Assembly (NCBI GenBank): GCA_037389465.1
Contig: JAZARR010000171.1
Coordinates: 3,867,001-3,931,000 of the forward strand
Direction of reading: 5' to 3'
Length of the DNA stretch: 64,000 nt
DNA from: Baylisascaris procyonis
Taxonomy: Eukaryota > Nematoda > Chromadorea > Rhabditida > Ascarididae
This document shows positions 47,901 to 60,671 of this stretch, one piece after another. Position 1 is the first letter of the stretch; each line of letters opens with the position of its first letter. The translations under genes were made by a program, and so were the position numbers. Under the pieces are notes generated by a model that did no database searches, was not told the origin of the DNA, and saw only the letters and a program-made list of their open reading frames with translations.

Positions 47901-50900
47901 AATCGTACTAATCATATTGCAATGTTTTCTTTGTGCTTTTGTTGCTGAGTTGAAGAAGGGGAGGGTATGCTAGCGAGATGGGACAAGGGAGCAAGGTAAA
48001 GACATTTTATAATGTATGGATTAAAGGTAGAATATTTGTGTTATCTCCGTACCCATAAAGTACATATGAATCATTTGAAAATTTAGTGTTGCACATTATC
48101 GTCGAATAGAACAAATATTTTCTCATGCCCTGAAAGCTTCAAATAAAATATCTCTCTTTATGATCCGATGCTGTCATTTGTTTATAGGGACGTTTTCTTT
48201 CATTTTCTGAAACCCTTTATGTGATTTATTCGAAAAATTTCAGAAATAAGGAAAAAATTTTCGAAGCAAAAGTAAATCATTAATTATTTATTAGTAAAAA
48301 TTATATTAAAAATTTTGAAATCGTATTTAATTTGGTGATTTATGAAAAAATTTCTGCATTTTTTTTGGTGGAAGTTTCGAAAATCCCCGAATATTTTTTT
48401 GGAATATTGTGACAAAAGCGCCGCGACAAAAGCGAGCTTGTGACAAAAATTTTCGTATAGCACTGCTGAAGAAACGCATCACCGCGGTGTTTAATGTCCA
48501 CCAGGTTCCCATCAAATCTTTTTCCCTCAGAGTTATTCCTTAAAAAATAAATTTGAAAAATTTCTTGACACAGTTGTTGCTGATTATGTCTATATTTTTC
48601 ATCACATTAATAAACTGCCCAAAATTTATGAGTGAAACAGGTATAGTTTTTATATATCTAACAATATAGATGTTAATACCTGTACCCATTGTACAGGTAT
48701 ATTGTTACATCGTTAGATATATAACAGGTATTATTTATTATTAGACTACTTATTAATAAAAGAAGTATGAAAAATTTCAAAAATATTTCTTTCATTTCAA
48801 TTTCGTTATGATATTAATTGAATGCGATAAACGGTTTAATTTATTTCAGGCAATCGGATGAACCAAAACAAACACCACCACCAAGAGCTTCTTTAAAACA
48901 ATTGGTAATATTTTTTATGCTTATAGAAAATATGATTATTTAAATGATAGTCAAAAATTTTAAAATAAAAAAGTATATTGAAATTTTCAGAATTTTTTCT
49001 TTTGTAGTTACCAAAAGCTGAAACAATCAAACATCTATTTAGAATATAGTGCAGTATTAGAGTTGAAAAAAATTTATCTGATTCACACCTGACGATCCGT
49101 CCATTCGTTAAGAAACGGCGCGGATTTGTCGAGTTCCAGTTCAAACTTCCAATTCAATTCAAAGAATTGAACTAAAAAATATTCTGCTTAAAAACTGAGG
49201 GTTTTAACGATAATGGGCAAGTAGTTTTTTATTCGATTCTATAAAATTCGATGAAAAAATAAAGGCTATATAGAAAAGAAAGGAAATCTTGCTAAAACTT
49301 GAGTCGTATTGCATAGATCGTCATATTTCAATGTCGATGTGGAGCACCTGAACATAAAAATCGCTCAGATATTCTAGAACTTTTTAGCGTAGGTGATCGA
49401 ATAAGGTAGACGAAGAAATTTAGAGAGAAAAAGTGTAAGTAAAACCAGAAATAATGAATATGTCGGGGAAAATTTATAGATTTTATGATGAAAATCAATT
49501 GTTTTTAGTCGATGGATATCGCATATAGTAAGAAATTTTTATATTTCCGTTTCTGAAGCATCAAGAATTGGGATGATGGATGATTGGAGCATTGATTTTG
49601 ATTAGCTGAATTGAAATTCACATAATTTTAATTGGAATCCTTTCTTGGGGCTGATTCCATAATAAATATTAGATCTATAAAATAAAGGTTTATTTTAATA
49701 AGCAGATTTGCGATATGTTAGATGGTAGGTATTAAACAGTTGTATAACACCTTTCTTTGTCATCTATGCGGCAAACAGTAGAGAAGAACAAAATAAATTA
49801 GAAGACCTTTTCTTTACAACTGACGTTAACTAATCTAGGAGTTGAAATATTCGATTGAGAATGCCATTTTACCAGTCGGCTTGCACGACGACTACAAAGC
49901 TCCACGGAAAATTTATTATTGAATAGTGAGGTCTTAGAAAATTTTGATTGATCATATCTGAGAAAATATTCAATAAAACAAAAAAAAAAAGAAATTCTGG
50001 CTCATTTTGGCATGCATTAGTATATGCAGTAATCTTTCATTTAGAATAGTTTATATCGCCTGACCATCGCCCATCGCTACCCTTATCATCGCAATTATCG
50101 CCGATTGTTGGCATCATATTCTTATACTTCTTTATGAAATTGTGATTTTATTCATATATTCCACCTTTCAAGGAAAAAATGTTTTTCTTTTTTAAAAAAT
50201 CGAAAAAAAATACTTCAGGAATTCTTCGAAACGATTTTTTTAAATCAAAAGAACATTACTCTATTTGGAGAATTGCATAAAGTTGATTTTTCAGTCATTT
50301 TATAGAAATTATATGCTGAAAAATACTTTTTAGCTAATATATTATTACTACTTTTTAGTTGCGTTACTCGTCCACTTTTGATCGTGTGCTATATGCGATT
50401 GGTTCATTGGTAGCAGTTGGGACGGGATGTGGCTTTCCACTTCTTTCAATACTTATAGGCAATATGTCACAATCGTTTGTCGATGCGCAAACAGCTTACT
50501 TTGCAGGTATAATTGATTTGCATATTCAACAAAAAAAAAAAGATTATTCAGAACATGATTTACACCTTGAGACTATTAAATTGCAAAATATGGTACAGTG
50601 GGCAAATGACGTGTGAGGGGAGAAGAGGTGGGAGTAAATTGCAAATCACAGAACCTTTTGTTCTCAAAATTTTCTTCAAAAAGAATTTCTTAAATATTCA
50701 ATTGTTGCATTTTCTAATGCACCATTTTAGCAAAACAAGCAAGAAATAATTCTTATATATTTAAAAGTAGCATAAAATGTGCATTTCTAACCATTATTTC
50801 GTTTCGATTAACCTCTATAAAAGAAATTCCAAATTTTTTTTTTTTTTTAAAAATATGTTCTGCTGATTATGTTAGGCTGGGAACATTTTTTGTTTTTGAG

Positions 50901-53900
50901 CTTATATCCTCTCAAAAAACTTTACATTTATTAACTTTTTTCAGGTTTGAGACCAAAGAATCCCCCAAATATAACGGCTGATTCGAATGGAGAAATCCCA
51001 CCCAGTTTGGAGAATTTTACATGGGATGGTTTTTCTGATCAAGTCGTATCATATTGCATAGATTATGTTTGGATTGGCGTTGCAATTCTATGTGCGGCTA
51101 CAGTTCAGGTGATGCATATTTATTTAGTTTTGCTATCCATAAGTTAGAACACAAAGGTATGCATCAGAATGAGCCAAGCTATGCATCGAATGAGCCAAGC
51201 TATCATCGAGAGCCAAGCTATGCATCGAATGAGCTAAGCTATGCATCGAATGAGCAAGCTAGCATCGAATGAGAAGCTATGCATCGAATGAGCCAAGCTA
51301 TGCATCGAATGAGCTAAGCTATGCATCGAATGAGCCAAGCTATGCATCGAATGAGCCAAGCTATGCATCGAATGAGCCAAGCTATGCATCGAATGAGCTA
51401 AGCTATGCATCGAATGAGCCAAGCTATGCATCGAATGAGCCAAGCTATGCATCGAATGAGCCAAGCTATGCATCGAATGAGCCAAGCTATGCATCGAATG
51501 AGCCAAGCTATGCATCGAATGAGCCAAGCTATGCATCGAATGAGCCAAGCTATGCATCGAATGAGCCAAGCTATGCATCGAATGAGCCAAGCTATGCATC
51601 GAATGAGCTAAGCTATGCATCGAATGAGCCAAGCTATGCATCGAATGAGCTAAGCTATGCATCGAATGAGCCAAGCTATGCATCGAATGAGCTAAGCTAT
51701 GCATCGAATGAGCCAAGCTATGCATCGAATGAGCTAAGCTATGCATCGAATGAGCCAAGCTATGCATCGAATGAGCCAAGCTATGCATCGAATGAGCCAA
51801 GCTATGCATCGAATGAGCCAAGCTATTCATCGAATGAGCCAAGCTATGCATCGAATGAGCCAAGCTATGCATGGGATGTTACTATCACTTATAATAATAT
51901 TTAGAGGTTCAAATTCTGTTAATTTTCCCAAAATTTTTGTTTATTTTTTTCTCAAAAATTTTCGCTTATAATTACTCAATTTCAGAAATTCTTATTACTA
52001 TCACTTTCTTTCATAATTTAATTCGAAATTCAATTTTAGGTAATGTGCTATCTGATTGCATGCGAAAATATGAATCATCGTATGAGAAAAGAATTTTTCA
52101 AAGCAGTTATTCGTCAGGATATCGGTTGGTTTGATAAAAATCAAAGTGGCACACTTACTGCGAAATTATTCGAGTTAGTCGCTTATTTGAATGAAGTTAT
52201 CGGCTGAGTAGTGGTTTATTTGAATATAATGAAGACACCGTAAATCCTCGAATAAAAGCCCCAGGGGGCTGCAAAGTTTTTTCATTGTATAGGGAAGAAA
52301 CCGTAAAAGTTATTTTTCAGTAGTGAATTAACAGGGAATTTTAAGCCCCTATTCTCCGTTTCTAAGTAATTCAGGCTGTTTAGAACCAATCTGTTCTTTT
52401 TAGAATGATGGTCGAAGAAGGTAGATTTTCTTTCAAGAAGAGAGGATTTTAGAATTCACCTTTAAGGAGGGGTTTTATTCGAGTCGATACGATAGGTTAA
52501 TTAAAATCATTCCAACATGATTATTAAATATTCTCTGCTGTATTCTTTACTTATTGTGGAATCTATTTTCAGCAATCTCGAACGAGTAAAAGAAGGAACA
52601 GGTGATAAAGTAGCGTTGTTGATTCAATTTATGAGTCAATTCTTTGCCGGATTTATTGTTGCATTCGCTTATGATTGGCGTTTAACGTTGATTATGATGT
52701 CATTATCACCATTTATGATCATTTGTGGAGCATTTATGGCAAAGGTTTGTGATTAATTAAATATTTGAATCGAATTAATTAGAGTGTACAAGACGCGAAT
52801 TCGATTCCTAGAAAACCAAATTCAATAACTTTTAGGTGTTATTATCGGATTAATGGTGAATTACCTGCCTTCCTAAATCCAAATAATTAGAAATCTCAGC
52901 GCTAAAATTGTATGAATTTTATATGCCACTTCCGAGAATGAAAAAACTTTTATATGAAAGTAATAAAAGAAATACCGTATTGATATTTCGAAATTACTAT
53001 ATTCAAATCACAAATAAGAGCTTTTCTTTGAAAGTTTGTGGAATCTATTTTAAGAATTATTTATCTTTTATCCGCCATATATAATTGAGACTTATTGATT
53101 TGGTTTATTAGATTTGATTAACCTTAAATCCATTCAGAAAATAAATTAAAATTTTAGTTGATGGCATCAGCTACCGCTAAAGAAGCAGAAAACTATGCGA
53201 CTGCTGGTGGTATAGCTGAAGAAGTCCTTACATCGATTCGAACAGTTGTCGCTTTTAATGGTCAAAAATTTGAATGTGACAGGTTAGTTTTATAAGTAAA
53301 TGATAGAAAAAGAAACAAGGATTTTCACTTTATTTTCGATATTTTGCCCCCTTTCTTTCGTCTTTAAGCAAACCATTTACGAGAGCGATAGGCTTATCGA
53401 CGTGATAAGTTGGTTGCTTCTTAGCAAATTTCTTACTATCATTAATTATAATCCGTTAAAAGAAATTAAACTGAAGTATTTCGTCATATCCGTTGAAGTA
53501 AAGTCATAACCAGAAAAGAACTGCTGAGAATTTAGATTACAGAAAGAGAAACCTTAGTACGCTTTACAAGGCAGTTAGCGCTGATAGTATCGCATATTTT
53601 TATGTTTTAGGGTTTTTAAGGCGATTTAAGGTGAAAAACTCAGAAGGCATACTATCCATTTTTTCATTACATCAGCAGGAAGTGGTCATGAAGTTTGAGG
53701 CAATAAAAGGTGGCGCTTGATACTGTAGAGAATGACGGAGAAAGAGCCAAGGGACCATGGTCCTTTTTGTATAATTTTGAAGATACAACGAAGCGCTGAG
53801 AGGTGGAATGCGAGATGGAATCCTTAAATCACTCTACGTTGGTGTTGGACTCGCATTGACATTCTTCATTATATTTGGCTCTTATGCACTCGCTTTTTAT

Positions 53901-55458
53901 GTTGGTACTGGATACGTCTATGATGGCGTTCTTACTCCAGGAACTTTGCTTACCGTAAGCTATTATTGTGAATTTTCTTACTGTAGACTGTTGCTATGCA
54001 TAGAATTGTTGATTTATTTAATGATGGTATTATAAGCCGCCAGTTGTTTAGAATAACATTCGTTAGTTTCCTGGAATAGCCTTCATAGAAATTAAAAAAA
54101 AGAACGTTATATTTTTTAATTTCAGTGACCGAGCCAAAAGGTGGTCTTGAAAATTATAATCGATGACCAGGGAGCTAAATTAGTAGTTTAAATTTCCTCA
54201 CCATTTCTGCTCTTTATTTGAGAAACGTTTTTAACTAACTAGCCCATCGACAATTTCCAGATAGGGAATTGTTGACCAACCATTGATAAAACGGGTACAA
54301 AGGAGAAAGAGGGTAGAAATGATGAGTGGAGAAAGAGATGAGGACATAATCTAAATTTTAAAGGAAAAAACGCTAGGAACTGAGTGATGGATGTGGGAAT
54401 GATTACTGTAGTTGCGCATTTTTTGCGTTTTTCTCAGCGCAAAAGTCGCATGCTAATGTTCCGCCTATATTTTTCTCTATTCATTCATTGTCACATCTTG
54501 TTACTACATACGACATCTTTTCTCACTCATGACCGCATTGCAATACAATGCCTGCAAGGTTTATACGATTTCTTTTCTACAAGGTTTTATAGGTGTTCTT
54601 CGGTGTGATGATGGGATCGATGGCTCTGGGACAAGCTGGACCACAGTTTGCAGTATTCGGCAGTGCATTTGGAGCTGCGGGTGCAATATTCGCAATCATT
54701 GATCGAGTAAGTATTCGTAAAATTCCCCACTTCCTCCAATTTTCTAGTTTTATGAATTTGGTGTCAAATATTTTCTTTTAAACAGCCAAAGAAATATTTT
54801 CCTCCGTTGTCGATTTTATTAAACGTTGACTACAATTCATCGTGATTAGACGTTTAATTTCTTTACAGGAATTTGTCAAGGTAAAAATATTTCAAGACAT
54901 TTTTTTTATATCCAAGAAGGCAGTGAGGGGAAAGGAGAAAGGGGGATGGCTGGTAGAGCTCGTTCAAGCATGATATAAATGCTTATTGATAATGCGTGCA
55001 TGCCGTAATCGCAGAATATATCAAAAACCATTTTGTCGTGTTATGTTGTCACCATTTGAGTTTTTTGAAAAAGCCTCAAGTGACGTCAATAAAATAAAAA
55101 TTTATACGATATTCTATAGGTGCCTGAAATAGACGTCTATGATGAATCGGGTGAAAAACCGAAACAAATGGAAGGACGAATAGAATTGAAGAATATCGAA
55201 TTCTCGTATCCTGCACGACCCGACATAAAGGTCGGATATATTTTTGGATTGAATTGATGAAAAATAGAATATGAGATTCTAGAATATCTCAATTGTCTTG
55301 ATTTATAATTTCAACACTTATTTTAACTGATTTCAATTGCATCACCCATTCTAATTTATTGAAATTTGATTCACTTTTTTTCATTTTATTGAGCAAACTT
55401 CACTTTTTATTTCAAAGAAATCTCTTGATTTCGAATATCTAGCTAATATTCTTTTTGT

Positions 55459-55489
<31 letters not shown>

Positions 55490-58400
55490 TTCATTTATTC
55501 ATTTATTTAATTTATTCACGCTATCATTTATTTACATTCGTACTAATTGATATTACACTGAAATATGGTCCCGTTGGTATGAACCAAGTTGGTGAATCAT
55601 CAGGTGTGATTTTCATAGCAAGCAATGGTTTAAACTATACGTCCATATTTTATACGTCCAAACTATACATCCAAATAATTCATCGAATACCGAGCGATTA
55701 TCGGTCTGAATTCGTCTTTTGATGGAATTATCATCAGTTTATAATCACTGATATTGACAGTCAGGTTAAATTCATTGATTCTCGGAGTGTTTTCTTTTTC
55801 TCTTTGCAGATCTTGAATGGAATTTCATTCAGCGTTAATCCTGGTGAAACAGTTGCATTGGTTGGAACGAGTGGTTGCGGTAAAAGTACTGTAGTCAGCT
55901 TACTTCTTCGATATTACAATCCGGAAAGTGGAAAGGTATGTTCGATAGTTAACGTAAGGAATTCGAATAGTATTCTTGGATTTAGAAGGGACGGAGTGAG
56001 TACGAACTATAATGACTTAGACGAAGTTAATCGTGGAGAAAAATCCATAAATTTATGAAAAACCAGTAAAAGTGATCAAGATTGTGATAAAATTTCACCA
56101 GCAGATATAAAATTTACCCATCAAAGAGTATTTTCTGCTTATTTTTCTTACTAAAGTGGGCAGAAATTTTCAGACAGATTCAACGAAACTTCAGGAATAT
56201 CTACTTTTCATCTTGGTTCAGAATGGGGATGCGTTTAGTATCCTAGACCACTTCGTTTTTATCTGCCAAGAAATTAAATATTATTTCTAGCGCTGTGATG
56301 ATAATCACATTCCATCGGGTAAATAATGTGAGAATACAGAGATGTGAAAAGCGTTCGTTGATTTATGAAATGTGCAAAAAAAGAAATAGAACAAATATGA
56401 GGACTCTGAGCATAATATAAAAAAGTATTTAAAAAAAAAATTCTTCAGTCATTGTGTTAATGAGAAGTTTTTCGGCATATTTCTCCGCATAAATGGACAA
56501 TCATTTATGGTTTTTTTTGCAATTTGATTTTCATTTTTCTGTTTTGCATTTTGCGGTGTTTTTGAAAAATTTATTTCATGAACGTTATATGTATTTTGAT
56601 TTCTGTGCATTTGATCCAGTTTTGATAACGGCAAGGATAGCTAAGTTGGTAAAGTACCGAACGAATGTTGCTGAGATGTGGGTTCGATTCCCATGTAGAT
56701 AACACTCCAGCGTACTTTATTATCGCGTTTATTCACTCGTGTTCCATCGTTGAGAACGATTAACTAGAGTTTATATCTATTCTACGAAAACTTATTTTGC
56801 AGATTTTAATTGATGGCCGTGAAATATCGTCATTGAATTTAGCGTATTTGAGAAGGATGATCGGTGTTGTCTCACAAGAACCTGTACTCTTCAATACAAC
56901 GATAAAGGAGAATATCGAAATGGGAAATGACGATGTTACTGAGGCGGAAATTATTGCAGCATGTCGACGTGCAAATGCCACCAATTTTATCAATCAACTT
57001 CCCAATGTATATTTTATTACACTTTGCTTTTTCATAGTTTTTTTTTTCTTGGCTTCGTAACAACTGCATTTTCGACAATCTTTCGCCCAGCTCTACTCGC
57101 AGAGGTGATTTTTATGTTGTGGGCTAAAGTTTAGCAGTTACTGATGATCTGTCAGGCAAAAATTATACCGGAATTACCGAAAATCATGCGCCTGCCTTAC
57201 ATACAGTCTGTGAAATACAGGAAATGTTTATATATTAATAGTCGGTGTACACTGATAGTAATTGAAATATAATAAAGAGAACAAATGGGATATTTAATTG
57301 TTGCAGAAATACGAAACGATAGTGGGTGATCGAGGTACACAATTATCTGGTGGTCAAAAGCAACGTATCGCAATTGCACGTGCTCTTGTTCGTAATCCAA
57401 AAATTTTATTGCTTGATGAAGCGACAAGTGCTCTTGATGCCGAGAGTGAAAGTGTTGTTCAACAAGCACTTGAAAAGGTTATCGTTTGCTGGCGATATGG
57501 TTCATACCAGTAGGTAGCATTCAACGTTTAGAGGTTTTTCTTCGCTGATAATCCGGATTTATAACCTTTAAGTTTTCTGGAATTCTGCCTAATCGTTTAA
57601 GCAGTTGGGAAATATTGTTGATTTCCAGTTCTTTTGTTTAGTTGTCGTACCGCTCATTTATGGTTTATAACTCTTTTAGTAGAAATTATGAGAGTCATAG
57701 CTGCACTAGAAATGTAGTCGGATGAATAATAGGTAGAGTAATTATTTATTACATATCAGATTGAATAAAAATAAAAATTTTTCTACTGGAAAATATTTGA
57801 AATTTCCAAAAAAAAGAATCCAGAATCAGAACCGTACATTAAGATCTCCGCGTCAATCACTGCAAAATGAAGCAAAATGCCCAAGTGAAGTAATTGCAGG
57901 CAGCCGAAGGTCGAACAACATTAGTGATAGCACATCGTTTATCAACTATCAAAAATGCTGATAAAATTATCGCAATGAAAGATGGCCGTATTATCGAGAT
58001 TGGTACTCACAACGAATTAATAGCAGCTAATGGATTCTATCGTGAACTTGTTAATGCTCAAGTTTTCGCCGATGTGGATGAGAATCGTTTAGTTTTTTTC
58101 TTTTTTTTCATTATTTTAGAAAATTCAATAAAACTAATAAATTAACGATACGAATATAAAATTATGAATTAAAAAATAGTAAACTTATTAAAAAAGAAGG
58201 CGACATTTTACATTGAATATCCTTTCTTGGAATATTTGACGAAATAGCTCTTCATTGACAGATGGAGTGACCGGAAGGTGGTCGGGGTTGGAATGAGGAG
58301 GGAAGGCGTTAGTCAACTTCTGTTCATCACTTTATCGACTTTTGCATCTGACTTCGAAGAAAACTACGCATTTCTAAGTTGTTTTATTTTTAAATGAATA

Positions 58401-60620
58401 AAATATATATTTTCTATCTCCTTGTGCTTTCTGCTTAATTTTCCCTTAAGAATTCAGGAACCTACCACACCACTTAATATTCGTTCATTTGAAAATGATT
58501 AGCTTACTTGCCCAACTGCTGTTGCGCCTTCCTCACTTCTTACACGAAAACAAACTCCAAAAATTTTTTAACTTAGAGTCATGCTTTCTTCTTCTTTGTC
58601 TGCTGTGAGGAAGTATATGTTGCTCGAGTCTTACTGTCTTATTGAAGTTATTTCTTGGAATTCTTAGCAGTATGTTACGCACAGTTTAGCCTCGCCTGGA
58701 AGCCCTGAGATTGTAATAGGCTCATCCTACTTTTCTGAGGTTGCAAAGTTGTATCAGATTTTTATTAGTTTATACCGTAATCATTGATTATTACTCCATC
58801 TTACTGTAGCCGCAAAGGAGGGGCATGCGACTGCATATCGCTCTCCATCGATAATCTCCCGTCGATCACGATTGTCGAGTACTGCATCTGAAAAGGACGC
58901 ACCATTATCACCGAGATTCACTTCTCGAACCGAATCGAAGATTGACATCGATCCCACCGCTCAGCAAGACACTAAGAAGGAAACAGAACGACTTAAGAAA
59001 GGTATGTCAGTCATATATCTTTAAATGAAATATGAAAATAAATGAATTTCTTTGATTATACTACATTTGTTAGAGAAAACAACACACTTTATGATATGCA
59101 GTGGCATTAAATGTGGCCCCATCGTCGGTTATGGATTCTTGGCTATGGCGATGATGAAACCGTTACATGCCAGTCGGAATTCGGCTTGGAAAAAGGAAAT
59201 TATATATTCAACCGTATTCGATACCGCAATCACGGCTTTAATATTTTGGAAGGGGTGACAATCCACGCAAAAAAATTTCAGAATATTATATCATACGGAT
59301 GAAGTATCATATTTTTAAGCTAAATAAACGAACGACCAGATATTGGGAGAAGGTTTCATTCATGTACCCAAAAGATCCACTTTCAGTTTTCTTGAACTTC
59401 GTTATTTTTGTTGAATTTTATCGAAGTTTGTTCAATCGTCATTCGTTTTTCCACCTCAAACTGGGCTGAATAATTGACAGCCTCCTTTCTTATCTTTGGC
59501 ATTTTGTTTGCTCCGCCATCTCTATAGTAGCTGCTCCAAGAATGACCAGAACATCGAAATACTTGCCATGCGGAGGGTTGCCAACAACCGTTGAGTCGAT
59601 TTTGAAATGGATGACCAACGATTAGTAGCCGATACATAACGATGATTGTGTTTATTTGCATAATAGAAATGGAAGAGGAAGGTGCAACCGAATCAAATCT
59701 TATCGAGATATTGCAATACGCTCGACCCGAATGGATATACATCATACTTGCTCTATTCGCATGCCTAATACAGGGATCTGTATATCCAGCATTCTCGTTA
59801 TTCTTCAACGAAATACTTACAGTATGTATTTTTAACGGTGAGGGGAGAGGATTGCTGAGATACTGTAATTCATAAGTTGCCGCTTATCTTTAGTAGAAAC
59901 CTATCCCTTGGGCAATAATTTAATTTCGAGATGAATTCCCTCGTTTCGGCAGTATAAAATTCTTACGGCCCATAAATGCTTTTCAAACGGATATTGTAAG
60001 ATTGGTATACCTGCAATGTCGATCCAGAGATGAACGTAATGAAGATGTTATTTGATGACTGATTTAGATTGCTGATGGGAAAAGAAGTATATGCCGACTA
60101 GAAAGGGGAGATAAGAAGGTGGAAAAATAATGAAGAAAGGGGCATAACTGGGGAATATAGATTTCAAATTTTGTTTGATTATTCACCTAATTATGTTACC
60201 TTTTTTTCTACGAGGAAGTATAAAAACTGTTGATACTTTAATTGATACGTTTTTTCGTCATTTTCGTGAAAATTGCTCAGTTTTAACTCAATTCAGCATT
60301 CGTTTTCAATTCGTTGTAGCATCCTCCTCTCTCATTTTTCCTTTCCATTCATTTCATCTTCATTACTTGGCTTGTTATTTTATATTTTTGTGCATAATTT
60401 TTATTATTCGGCAAGCAATATAAGTAAGTAATGTTTCAGCAGGAGATCAGAAGCTCTTTAAAGGGTTAGGCAAGTTAGAGGCAAAATAGAACGGGATTCT
60501 TTATTATCGATCTATGATGCATTTCGTGAGGGAAGCTCACAGCGATGAGGTTCTGAAATGTCTCTTTGGTGATCTATTGTTCATAGGAATATATACATAC
60601 ATATACATATATGTATATAC

Positions 60621-60671
<51 letters not shown>

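Noticed and set aside
51158..51876. CRISPR array
   Set aside because: Direct tandem units with no spacers, in intron-containing eukaryotic DNA.
51234..51904. Repeat proteins of over 200 aa (seven-residue units) on both strands
   Set aside because: They come from a 21-bp minisatellite that interrupts TM2 of the P-glycoprotein between a good donor and acceptor; it is intronic.
52780..52815. tRNA B-box-like GAATTCGATTCC in intron 7
   Set aside because: Mismatched B-box, no A-box at the right distance, and no foldable cloverleaf seen.
56631..56710. Functional tRNA gene
   Set aside because: A- and B-boxes match, but the acceptor-stem halves do not pair and the anticodon stem is poor.
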